A stretch of 64,000 nucleotides of DNA from Ipomoea triloba. Lineage: Eukaryota > Streptophyta > Magnoliopsida > Solanales > Convolvulaceae. Within the stretch, counting starts at the first letter, position 1. Every line of letters begins with the position of its first letter. The notes beneath the pieces were generated by a model. The model was not told the DNA's origin and did no database searches. It saw only the letters and a list, made by a program, of their open reading frames with translations. The DNA lies in the NCBI RefSeq assembly GCF_003576645.1, contig NC_044920.1:20016684-20080683 (forward strand). The letters are read 5' to 3'. Made by a program: the position numbers and the translations under genes. Shown here one piece after another: positions 50,710-61,128 of the stretch.

Positions 50710-51600
50710 TGAAGATTTATTTTATGTTGAGATCTTCTGGTAATTATTGTCTATATAAACTTCTAAATATTTTACCCAGCGTGCTTGTAACACAAAATTT
50801 CTTAACTTATTTTGATTTAGGCTATGTTTGGCAAACCTGGAAGAAAAGGTAGCTGAAAGCTGAAAAGTAGTTGAAAACTAAAAATCTATAAACTCGAAGC
50901 TGAAATCTAAAGAGCTGTTAAACTAGTTGTTATGCTTAAAAGTGTTGGGTAAATTAGCTTTTTGATAAGCTAATAAATGTAAAAAGACTGAAAATGACAT
51001 CTTTATACAATTTAAATAGTTTTGTTTATATATTATAATATAAAATAGTGAAATCAATATATTTTAATAAAATATAAAGTAAGAACATATATTTGAAAAC
51101 ATATAAAGTAACACAAAATGTTTATAATTCATAAGATTAGTTCATACAAAAATCAATATTCAAACACAAATGTCAAATTAAAATTAAAACCAAACATATT
51201 GAAGATAAAAATTCAAAAAGGTTTAGCCAAAAAAGTTTAAATTGTGAAGGGTAAATGATGTCATTTCTTTAAAATAATAAGGCTAAATATAGAAAAAAAG
51301 TTAGGAAGCTACTAGCTTATTTTAAACTACTAACTTATTTTAAGAACATTATCAAACAGAGCTTATAGTTTATTATAGTTTATTAGTAGTTTAAAATAGC
51401 CAGTTCAGCTTTAACATATTTTGGGTTGCGAGATACATGCTTATATGTGAATTGCCATTGGCATTTGTCTACACTCTGCAGACAATCTTATGTTAGATTT
51501 ATTGAGACAACTCATTTTTATATTTGCCCCACATTGAAAATTAAAGCAAAATTTATAGAGTAGCTGATAGGGACATTGGGTCGTCATTGCTGACGACAAC
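50710..51600. repeat. segmental duplicate unit, copy B, with hAT-like MITE
   Basis: Matches copy A at 44980-45280 but is split at about 50820-51390 by an element with ends GGCTATGTTTGGCAAAC and ATCAAACAGAGCTTATAG, a hAT-type MITE. Ends in the TGACG palindrome at 51582. Confidence 0.7.
51582..51595. promoter_or_regulatory. inverted TGACG pair, 51.6 kb
   Basis: CGTCA-TTGC-TGACG, identical to the site at 45260 but without the downstream insertion. Confidence 0.4.
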
Positions 51601-52263
51601 GAATACTCCCACTTTGAACTTACGAACCCAGTGATTACAACTTACAGGACCAATTCAAACCCAAGAGTAACGTTGGATCTCTACAGTAAGTTTAGTGAAT
51701 TTTGTTTCTAAAACATTTAAGATGAATGAAAATTGTACATCTCCATACAACGGAATCAATATTTATAGTAATTTCTTTTCCACAACCTAAATAATAAAGT
51801 CAATCTTCATAGTAATTTTTTTCCATAAAATTTCAATTTTATTTTTCTCTCAAATATTTTATGCAAACCAAACAGGGCTTAAGTGTCCTTAGCAAAAATC
51901 TTCAAAAATTTCAATTGGTGGGATGCTCTGTCATTTATATATAAACAATACTAAATGTACTCTCACTTCTTACTCCCAACTTTTACTCCTTCTCACAAAT
52001 ATTTGATTTAAATTAGACGCTTTTCCTTGAGACCCACATGATAAAAATATCATATTTTTGTTTACCACGTCATGGAGTAAAAATGATGTAGAATTTTGGG
52101 TACATGTAATACAACTCTTTATATATAGTATTGACTATTTTAAGTGAAATAACCACTAATTACTTAGATTCATTCCAATTCTCTTTTAAGTCTATCATTA
52201 AAAAATGTGAAACACCATGCTTTGGATGTGGCTGCTTTTCTTGACCCCACTTCAACATTGGGT
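51601..52263. other. duplicated spacer before small gene 3
   Basis: Parallel to 45941-47190. At about 51950-52110 an extra segment resembles a short TIR element (ACTCTCACTTCTTACTCCCA) also hinted at near 30620 and 56000-56170. No gene. Confidence 0.5.
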
Positions 52264-52277
52264 CGTCATCGGTGACG
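52264..52277. promoter_or_regulatory. inverted TGACG pair upstream of small gene 3
   Basis: CGTCA-TCGG-TGACG, 320 bp before the ATG, in an otherwise undisturbed promoter. The best candidate of the set for function. Confidence 0.5.
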
Positions 52278-52596
52278 GCCGGCAATGAATACATACCGAA
52301 GCCATCTTTCAAAAGTGTGAAGAAAACGACGGATTATTCCTTTGCTAAATCTTGGCCACCAAGAAAAACACATCTCATAAGTCAAAGCTAGCTGAGGTCT
52401 CCATAAATCTGTCAGACATAATTATTTTATTCATTCAATTCCTAAATAAATCTTGGCTTCCAAGCATAAATTTTGCCTATAAATTAAATACCCATCCATG
52501 ATCCAACCTCATCTCATCTCCACATACATACTCTCTATTACCATCCAATTCAGCACCAAATCTTTGAATTCAACAAGTGAATTGAAGAAAGAAGCC

Positions 52597-52842
52597 ATGT
52601 CGAACCCCAATGCCGTTCTTCTAGAAGCCTATATGATGAGGAAGTTTCTTCACAAACAACACAATACCAAGACAGTGGAAAATAAAGCTACCACTCCAAA
52701 CCATGCAGCTGAGAATAAGAACATATCTTCTTCTTCTTCTTCTGGGGGTTGCTTTCCCTCGATGTTCAAGAAGGTCCATCCATCTGCCGCCCCGCCGCCG
52801 TGCGGGAAAGACAGCGGTACGGTGTCTGATAACATAAGGTAG
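52597..52842 (+). CDS. small protein, GCFP/KKVHPSA family, copy 3 (81 aa)
   Basis: Single exon, 81 residues. The frame stays open upstream to 52498, but ATG 52597 in GAAGCCATG is the one conserved in the family. Shared blocks are NPNAVLLEAYMMRK (3-16) and, after a poly-Ser run, GGCFPSMFKKVHPSA (about 52-66). The tail is Pro- and Cys-containing and differs from other copies. No signal peptide or membrane segment. The promoter has TATAAATT at 52478-52485 and an inverted TGACG pair at 52264. The longer middle (extra residues around PNHAAENK) is the main difference from copy 1. Family unknown to me; probably functional, since all coding differences from copy 1 preserve the frame. Confidence 0.78.
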   Translation: MSNPNAVLLEAYMMRKFLHKQHNTKTVENKATTPNHAAENKNISSSSSSGGCFPSMFKKVHPSAAPPPCGKDSGTVSDNIR

Positions 52843-53149
52843 CTGTTTGCGGGGAGGCTTGCAAATGCCGAGCATCTCAGTAGTGTTCAATGGTACCACA
52901 TATATTGATTTTAGAGAGAGATATGTGCTTATCAAATGTCTTGAGGCGACCATACATAATATGGTCGTTTGTTTAATTTGGCCGTTTCTGGAGTGTTCCT
53001 CTTGTATTATGGGATATGGGACTTGTAGATATTCAAACTTTAAATTGAGCTGCTGGCTCTTTGGGGGAAAAAATGTACTCCGTATTTATACTTCAACTAA
53101 AAATTATCGTTAATGAAGATCTATATTTTTAATTTTATATTTATCTTTG

Positions 53150-53874
53150 GGAAAATGACACTTTTTCCCCCTATGTTATTTGCATATTGTACTTTTCCAC
53201 TTGTGTTATTAAAGTGGCATTTTTCCCACCTGAAATGTTAAATTGATATTTTTGCCTTTAAAAATAACTATTTCATTTATTTTTTATTCTCCAATAAATT
53301 AAATCATTACTTATATGTATGGATGATCACGATTCGGTTCGAACTTAACCAAACACTGTAGCAATCATACCGAACTAGTATGGACGGTTCTGGTTACGAT
53401 TCAGAACCGAAAAAATAAAATTAAATAATTGTTGAACCGTGAACCGGAACTGAACCACAGTCATATATAATGAAAATGATCAAACACTTATTTTGATAAA
53501 TCGGTACGGTTCGGTTCTAATTTTGATTTTGAACCACGAATCAAAATTTATTTATTTATTTATTTTTATAAATTTATTTCTTATTTAAAAATAGTCTAGA
53601 TTCAACAATTATTTTATTTTATTTTTTTTTGTTCTGAATCGTAACCGTAACCGTCCATACTATTTAAGTTCAATTGCTACAGTATTCGATTAGGTTCATA
53701 TCGAACCGTGATCTTCCATACATATTAGTAATAATTGGTTGGAGAATAAAAATAAATGAAATAGTTATTTTAAGGGCAAAATTGTCAATTTAACATTACG
53801 GGGACCACTTTTATAACTCAGGAGGGAAAAGTGTTATATGCACATAACATGGGGGGGAAAAGTGTCATTTTCCC
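53150..53874. mobile_element. 725-bp TIR element with perfect 9-bp target duplication
   Basis: Ends GGGAAAATGACACTTTTTCC and GGAAAAGTGTCATTTTCCC-type sequences are inverted, and arms extend over 200 bp. TTTATCTTT occurs on both sides (53141-53149, 53875-53883). The paralogous site near 47680 lacks the element. The centre is a repeat of GAACCG/CGGTTC words. Features fit a Mutator-like MITE. Confidence 0.88.
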
Positions 53875-53929
53875 TTTATCTTTATCATATTTCAACTAGA
53901 ATTACCTATTATATAGTTTCTATCTTTTA

Positions 53930-54285
53930 TTTAAACACTAGTGTTTGAGTTAAAAGATATAATAAAATATTATATGTATAATCTCCCTATTTGTACAATA
54001 TTTTAGTTGAGATGAAATACCTACCTCTTTTGACGGCCTATATGTTGTTTATGTCTCATATGTACGGAATGGAATGGAACGGAACAGAGTGGTTTTTTAG
54101 TACATGTATTGCACATGTTTAGAGATACGTATAAATACCTTGGTTGTATCTTTAGCTATTTTATCATCATCACAATTAATAAAAGAACATATTTGCTCCA
54201 GTGGACATCGACACTTTGTCGAACAACTTAAATCTTGTCTTCTTTACTTTTTGTCGTTGTTAGTTATTGCTTTTTGTGACAATAT
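53930..54285 (+). mobile_element. LTR-like segment, copy 2
   Basis: Parallel to 47700-48028, sharing GGAATGGAATGGAACGGAAC and CACTTTGTCGAACAACT. It includes TATAAATA (54131) and AATAAAAG. It is cut at about 54285 by another repeat, so no primer site or gag follows. Confidence 0.6.
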
Positions 54286-54600
54286 TATGTGCATTGGACC
54301 ATAGTTCAATAGACAGAATTCATGTTCACAATGCACATAATTCATGTTCATAATACACATACATATAAACACGATATGATGAACATGAATTCTGTGCATT
54401 ATGAACATGAATTTTGTGTATTATATAACTAATGACACATAAACACTTAACATAATACACATAATTCATGCTCATAATGCATAAAATTTATGTTCATTAT
54501 ATTGAGCTTATGTGTAAGTGTATTATGAACATAAATTATGTGCATTATAAAATTAAATCCTGTGTATTAGACAAGTTCTACATTACACTAAATGTAGCTC
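54286..54600. repeat. AATTCATGTTCATAATGCACA repeat block
   Basis: Many direct and inverted copies of ATTCATGTTCATAAT and ATGAACATGAATTCTGTG. Related phrases appear at 6350-6830 and 15900-16100. Probably the interior of a TIR element. Confidence 0.65.
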
Positions 54601-57360
54601 CTAGTCTATGATATAATTTGCCGACGTTGCAAGTATTCTAGAAGAATGATGTTTAGAGATAAGGTTTTTTTCTCCTACGGTTACGTTCTTTAAAGCTGGT
54701 TTGGAGGCGGTGGGATTTGTCTCATTTTTTCTTTTCTGTGGCAATAAATGAAGTACGATGGTGATAAGGTAATATAGAAGTTTGGAGTGGTGATGCATGT
54801 GGTGGTTTATTGGTGGATGGTGGGAATTGAGGGATCTTAATTCACAATTTAATTTCCAAATACAATGTAACGGAAATAATAATATTTATAAAATAAAAAT
54901 AATACGGAATAGTATTTTCTTAGTATTTTATCGGTGTCATCTTGTGGACTTCACCCAAAGCGTATATCTTTTTATGTAGTGACTTTGAGTACAACTTTTT
55001 CGTAAATTAAAGACGGCTAAAATTATATTAAAAGAAATTAATAAAAGTCAATTAGACCCTTACATATTTTAAAGGTGCAACTGTTCACCAGTCGCCGATC
55101 GTTTTGTTACTGGAAACAGTGTCAGAGTTAGCTTGAGGATCGCCAGTCACCGGTCGTTTTAAGTTTTAATATACCAAAATAAATGTTGATGAATTCAATT
55201 GCACCTTTAAAAAATTTATATTTGAGGCCTATTTAACTTTTCTAGTAAAGTTCAAGGGTGTATTTGACTTTTTTTTTCTTTCAAAATTATACTAAAAGTT
55301 TCATCAAATATGCTATCATGAAAATATCACATTATTTCAATAGTTATCGTTTCTATTAAATGTAACAACATTAATAATATGGAAAATGCATTTTTAATTC
55401 TTCAATTATTCTATATTTTTTTTTTTGAAAACCAAAACACCAAATCAATTATAAATTGCAAGAGTCATTACATAGAGCGTGATAAATAAACGAATGGCCG
55501 ATATCAAACCAAAACCGACTATCTTCCGAAAGAGCCAAAAAATCCATAAAGCTATTTTGAACCAATAATAGAATTGAACCCCTAACCTATATAAAGCTTT
55601 TTCAAGTCCGAGCGAAGTCAATTATTCTATATTTCTATGCTAACTATTTTATTACCTATTTTTATACTGTTGTAATATACATTCTTAACTCTTCAAAAAG
55701 ATTACTTAACCGCTGGAGTAATAAATTAAAACTATTAAAATCTATTAAAATATATTACTTATTACATATTTTAGTACTTTTTTAATGTTTCATCTTTAAT
55801 TCTAATATTCTTTAGTATCGATATTTCATTTTTAAAATAAAAAAAAAATGATTTTAACAAGTTCGTGTAGCAAAATAAGGACAATGGTGTACCGCAATTG
55901 AAGGGAAAAATTTTTGAGAAAGAAGGTTTTGTCAATTCTGGATTATTTTGCAAATGAAATGTCAAACTTGAAAAAGTTATATAAAGAATAGGTAATAAAA
56001 TTATGAGTTCTACTACCCATACTCCCAAATTTTACTCTCTTACTCATACTCCCTGAGTTGGCAAACAGACATTGGTTATTTTCATCATGCAGACCCACAG
56101 AAAAGTGTCTACATCAAAATCATGTGAGAGGGAGTACAAATTGGGAGTATAAAGTGGGAGTACACCAAGTATTTTCTTAAAATTATAGAATATTCAAGCA
56201 GTAAGTAAAATTTAATAGCGGTAAAAGAGAGAGTAAATTTAATAGAGTTTATTAGTTTTGTTTATCTAGGAGTTAAAACTACAAATTTTTTAAAGAGTTA
56301 ATGATATATATATTATAACAATATATAAAACATCTAATAAATAACAATTGATACACAAATAAATATTTTTTCCTTAATAATATATACATTTACTTCCATT
56401 CTTTATTTCATCTTCCCAATATTTCATTTGTTATTCTCTATTTTTATTTTAAAAACATTTAAGTAGGGATATTTTATATTTTGTTTATTATTTTATTTCT
56501 CTAAAACATAAAAAATTCGTCGGATTAATCAGCACGCATTCTTTGAGAGAGCCAGAACGTTCCCCTCATTCTCGGCATTAGTTAATATATACCTACAACG
56601 GCCATCTTTTCTACCTAAATGGCTAAATATAAGCCAAAAACAAAACACAGTTCAAAAGTCAAACAAATTGATTAAGGCCAGGAAAAATCTTCTATTAGAT
56701 TTTCTATTGATGAAGATTAGTTAGACAATTTGGCCAAGACCTTATGGTTTTGTATCACTCCGTTGCACTTTTATATGGAAGAGGGTGACTTTGAGTCTAG
56801 TGGAGGTCATATTAATTTTTTGTGCTTTAGTAGGTTGAGAAAGTAGTTATGAACAAATACTACATTGTAACATAGTCAGTAGTACTCAAAAATCAGTTAG
56901 ACAATTTGAGTTTTTCATAACTATTATACTTTGTCTTATAAATATTCATCAAATTTAAATATTACATTTTTATTTAAAAGTAGAGTTAAAGACATATAGA
57001 ACTTTCCGAATACATGATTTTATCACGTTTAGTCAAATTGACCATCCCTGATCCTTCAACTTTCAAATTGTTACTATTCATGATCCAAGCTAACCACTCA
57101 TTGTCCTTAACTTTCAAAATTTAACCAATTCCTCCTAAAAGTATTACTTTTTTAAGTATTACATTCTTAATCACAAACTATTACTTTTCCTCGTAACTAT
57201 TGCACTTACTCTTATAAGGAACAATCAATCATTTTAGTACGGAAGTAGTACTATATTTTTCTTATAAGTAATTGTTCAACCCCTAAATATTATATTTTGA
57301 TTTAAGAGTATTATATTTTTATACTTTCATTTTATATGTAACAATTGTATTCATAATTTG
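54601..57360. other. gene-free region with repeat remnants
   Basis: 55050-55270 holds a Mutator-like arm (AAGTTCAAGGGTGTATTTGAC) and CGCCGATCGTTTTG/CACCGGTCGTTTTA repeats. 55425-55615 is a reverse SINE/LINE-like piece ending with a T tract at 55423. 56020-56170 is a short inverted-repeat element (CCATACTCCCAAATTTTAC against AAATTGGGAGTA). 56840-56895 is a SINE tail. No credible gene. Confidence 0.45.
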
Positions 57361-57362
57361 TA

Positions 57363-57614
57363 CTCCCTCCGTCTCATGTCTGATTCGGTTAACGAGGCTT
57401 GACTGAACTTATTTTTAATTCAATTTTTCATAATATTAAATTTAATATTAATATACAAAATTTATATATTTAAAAACTACACTAAAAGTACTATTAAACA
57501 CAAAAAATCAAATTTAAAAATAAGTAAAAACTAATAAAGAAAATAAACAAAGAAGAAAGAGTTAGATTAACCAATTAATAGTGAGTAGCGACAAATAAAA
57601 TGGGACAAAAGAAG
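57363..57614. mobile_element. Stowaway-like MITE upstream of small gene 4
   Basis: Ends CTCCCTCCGTCTCATG and AAAATGGGACAAAAGAAG, flanked by TA (57361-57362, 57615-57616). The right end is about 340 bp before the ATG of copy 4. Confidence 0.85.
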
Positions 57615-57953
57615 TATTACATTTTTCAGTATTATATTTCCATCTTAACTCGCTCCGTCTCACATATCCTTCTTCCAAGAAACTCACTAATTAATTAAAG
57701 CACCCAACTATAAGTATATTAATTAAAATATTATATTTGAAGAAACTTCTTAGCTCATTCAACGCGTGTGAGCCAGGAACAGTTTTGCCTAAAAATACCC
57801 AACCTCATCGATCTGATCTCCACATTCTCAAACCTTACATATATCCTCTCCATTATATTATATATATTCCCATCCAACACCACAAAGAGAGAATTTAAAC
57901 CATCCCATATTTTCTTAGAACCAGAAATTAATTAACGTCGCAGATCAGAAGCC

Positions 57954-58184
57954 ATGTCGAGTCCCAGCGCTCTTGTTGTAGAAGCCTATGCCATGAGGAA
58001 GATTCAGAAAGAAAAAATGAAGGCTTTGGAAAATAATAATACTTCCACTGGAAACCTGGAAGGTGGGATGAAGATAACTTCTTCTGGCGGTTGCTTTCCC
58101 ATGATGTTGAAGAAGGTTCATCCATCAGCAGCTCAGCCGCTGGGTTATGCTAGCCGTCCGGCAGAGACATCGCGCGATGCATGA
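57954..58184 (+). CDS. small protein, GCFP/KKVHPSA family, copy 4 (76 aa)
   Basis: Single exon, 76 residues, start in GAAGCCATG as in the other copies. Blocks SPSALVVEAYAMRK (3-16) and SSGGCFPMMLKKVHPSA (about 43-59) match; the middle (KEKMKALENNNTSTGN) and tail differ. This is the most diverged member. Its TATA-like box is weaker (TAAAAATA at 57790), and no inverted TGACG pair is visible within about 2 kb upstream. Its flanks do not align with the units at 44-54 kb, so it separated earlier. Retention of both ends at this divergence is the best evidence that the protein is real. Function unknown. Confidence 0.78.
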   Translation: MSSPSALVVEAYAMRKIQKEKMKALENNNTSTGNLEGGMKITSSGGCFPMMLKKVHPSAAQPLGYASRPAETSRDA

Positions 58185-58399
58185 TTACAAGTATTGTTAC
58201 TAAGCTAGTGCAAGCTTACAAATGCCTTCATTCTTGTATGTGTTCATCAATGTTTGGGTTTTTAGGGATATATGATTATATGTTGTCTCGATGTAATTAA
58301 CTTTTATATCGTGCAGTTGGCTCTTTGTAAAAAGATACTCCGTAAAAATTATATTTCAATTAAACATTTATTATTAGTGAAAATACATATGCATATAAT

Positions 58400-59190
58400 T
58401 TTTTGGATGGAAGAAAGTAGTAGCATTATTGTATAGGATGTACAAAATCTGAGATATTGGCTCAAAATAGCGACTCAAATAATAAATAATACAAATTACT
58501 ATAATCCAAATAGTGGACTAGGAATAATAATATTGGTGTATGGGTTAGAGGTTAGGACCAGAAATCACCAAACTAGGGAGGTTATTATGATAGAGGGATG
58601 ATGTCCTAAGAGGAATTAAGGGTGCTTTATTTAGTGTAGGGGCCTTTCGAATGGTTGGCAAATGTACGATATCGGCTAATATTCATTCTTGACAACACAT
58701 GTGTAGCTCACTACTTTACTTGCAACATACTTCCCATGTATAAGTAGAGTTTCTTACCCCCCCCCCCCCCCCACCCCAATACACAAGAGATAAATTGGTT
58801 TGATGGGTTGGGGCGTGTGTTGCCTTGTGGAAGTTGCAAGTTTTATACCCTTTGGCAGTACATCCTTTAAATATTTTGCTCAATGCTTCATTCTTCACCC
58901 CTTTGCAATAAAAATGGACCTCCACTCAAGTCAAGACTTTCCAAATAAAATGGGTCCCCGATGTCCCATGGCCCACCACAAGTCCCCCACTTTCTTTGGT
59001 TGTCTTTGAAGGGCAAAGAAAGTACACACTCCCCACCTTATACACAACTTGGAGGTTAGGACTAGAAACTACTAAGCTATGGAGGTTATTATGATCCAAT
59101 GGATGATATCTTAAGAGAATTAAGGGTGCCTTATATGTTGTAGATGGCCTTTCGGATGGTTGACAAATGTATGACATCGGATGATTGTGC
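58400..59190. repeat. direct repeat pair (about 140 bp) and poly-C run
   Basis: 58547-58690 and 59051-59190 share GAGGTTAGGACTAGAAA, GGAGGTTATTATGAT and AAGAGGAATTAAGGGTGC in order, about 500 bp apart. A run of 16 C lies at 58757-58772. The second copy abuts the truncated end of the Copia integrase. The pair could be LTR remnants or a local duplication. Confidence 0.65.
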
Positions 59191-59720
59191 ATATCCAATA
59201 AAGAAAGCACTAATGGTCCTTAGGTCAAGTTTCTTTTCGTGTGGGTTATAAATCCTTACCTCAAACGGATATCCCCAAACACGCATATGTTGCAAACTCG
59301 GTTTTCAACCTTTGAATAACTCAAACGGTGTCTTAGGGAAAGCCTTGGATGGAACATGGTTTGATATATACGTTGTCGTCTTAAGTACTTCAGTCCACAA
59401 CGACTTCGGAAACTTAGAGTTGCTTAGTATACTTCGCACCATATCTAGAAGCGTCATATTTCTTCTTTCAGCTAGACCGTATACTCTTGAAGAAACTTAG
59501 CAAATAGACCAGGTGCTTGTCCATTGTAGTGTATCTACTGTAATATTCATCACCTCTATCAGATCTAACTATGTGTATTTTATTGTTACATTGATTTTTA
59601 ACTTCAGCTTTAAATGATTTAAAGGACCCAATGCTTCAAGCTTATGCTTAAATAAATACACATAGGAAAATTGTGAGAAGTCATTAATGAAAATGATGAA
59701 ATATTTCTGACCAGATATTG

Positions 59721-60240
59721 TCATATGTCAATATGAATAATTTCCAACAATGTTGTACTTCTATTGGCACCTTTCTTTGACTTGTTTGTCTGCTTACCCT
59801 TAATGCAGTCAATGCAAGTTTCAAAGTCAGTGTAGTCTAGAGTAGAAAGTACTCCATCCTTTACCCACCGTTTTACACACTCAAGGGAGATATGACTTAA
59901 TCTCCGATTCCATAACATTGAGGGATTTTCGTTAATACTGCACCGTTTTAGTGTTGTTTTGAATATGTAAAGAATTATAAACTGAAGTATTCTTTAAGTT
60001 AAGACGAAAGAGACCATCGGACAATGTACCAGTACCAACACAAGAAAAATTGCGAAATAACTTGAAATATTGGTATTAAATTCAAAACTGAAGGGTACAA
60101 GTCTAAAAAATCTGAAATTAAGTTCCTTTGATAAGCTAGGAACATACAATGTCTCATCTACGTGAAAACTATCCAAAACTAAAATGCAAACTCTGACAGC
60201 TTCTACTGGTGATGCAATCTTGTTTCCAGAGAAGGTGCTA
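59721..60240 (-). pseudogene. Copia protease and gag-pre-integrase region
   Basis: Frames broken between 59960 and 60311 match the protease-adjacent part (ETLYVPSLSKELNFRF). 59721-59918 is the gag-pre-integrase domain with the zinc-like pattern LWNRRLSH...C-x2-C (LSHISLECVKRWV, then CIDCIKGK). Confidence 0.75.
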
Positions 60241-60243
60241 CAC

Positions 60244-61128
60244 TCAGTTCCCTTCGGCTGCCTTAGTATTGTCATGTCCTGCAAGGAGTTTGCAATGTGG
60301 ATTAACTTCAAACATATTGGATTTGAAACGTATAAAAGAAGATGAAATATTACCTTTTTGGGACATCCACTTCTTGAACCTGATACAATCTTTCTTCATG
60401 TGTCCCTTCTTTTTACAAAAGAAACACTTTTGTATCTTCTTTATGTCAGCCTTTGGGGTCTGTTTCCCCTTTGTTGCTGCAGTGAATCCCTTAGCTTTCC
60501 TAGATTTCCCTTTAGGCTTTGTTGTGGCCAACATAGCAGTCTCCCAAACCTCTTCACTAAGTCTTTCTTCTTCTTGTGCACACACGGTTATCAATTCATC
60601 GATACTCCAATTATCTTGATGTGTGTTGTAGGAAATCTTAAAGGGGCTATAATGTTGAGGGAGGGTGTTAAGTGCAAAATGCACAACATAGGTATTTGGT
60701 AAAATTATTCCTAACTTCTTCAATTGCGCTGCAATATTATCCCTTACTTGCATGATGTGTTTGCGAGTGCCCTTGACAGTGGAAAGACGAAGGCCAACAA
60801 ACTTCATGACTATAGTACTTGCCAAAGCTTTATTTGATGTAGCATATTGGTCATCAATAGCTTTGAACAAGGTTTCGAATTTATCAAAATGGTCAACTGA
60901 CCCATGAATACTTCTTGGAATTCGTGTCTTAATGAAATACACACACAACCGATTGGACCTAGTCCATTGTGCGTGAAATTTCTTGTCATCCTTAGTGCTA
61001 TCATCGGTGATAGGAGGATGCTCTTTATTTTGAATAGCAAAATCCATCTCTATCGACCCTAAGTGTAGGAGAACATTGTCTTTCCATTTTTGGTGATTAT
61101 CATCGCTTAGCATAGGAACGTCAATCAT
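60244..61128 (-). CDS. Copia gag polyprotein, open part (294 aa)
   Basis: The longest open frame in the window. It begins with a Copia gag core (DNHQKWKDNVLLHLG near residue 10) and continues through the UBN2-type capsid-like domain. After a Lys-rich linker it has a CCHC zinc knuckle (C235, C238, H243, C248), then ends after a frame change before the protease. Gag proteins package element RNA. It belongs to a dead element, so a host role is not indicated, but the frame itself is intact. Confidence 0.8.
   Translation of the reverse strand: MIDVPMLSDDNHQKWKDNVLLHLGSIEMDFAIQNKEHPPITDDSTKDDKKFHAQWTRSNRLCVYFIKTRIPRSIHGSVDHFDKFETLFKAIDDQYATSNKALASTIVMKFVGLRLSTVKGTRKHIMQVRDNIAAQLKKLGIILPNTYVVHFALNTLPQHYSPFKISYNTHQDNWSIDELITVCAQEEERLSEEVWETAMLATTKPKGKSRKAKGFTAATKGKQTPKADIKKIQKCFFCKKKGHMKKDCIRFKKWMSQKGNISSSFIRFKSNMFEVNPHCKLLAGHDNTKAAEGN

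Larger units (their letters stand above)
59190..61128 (-). mobile_element. Copia retrotransposon, 3'-truncated and broken
   Basis: Read on the - strand, domains follow the Copia order: gag, protease region, gag-pre-integrase, integrase. The reverse transcriptase and RNase H are gone: sequence breaks off at about 59190 in the integrase C-terminal part. Stops and shifts separate the domains. Upstream (61190-61210) CGAGGCTC on the + strand may be part of a decayed tRNA primer site. Confidence 0.85.

Noticed and set aside
58757..58772. G-quadruplex-like poly-C run
   Set aside because: A plain homopolymer in repeat DNA; length may be a sequencing artefact, no functional context.
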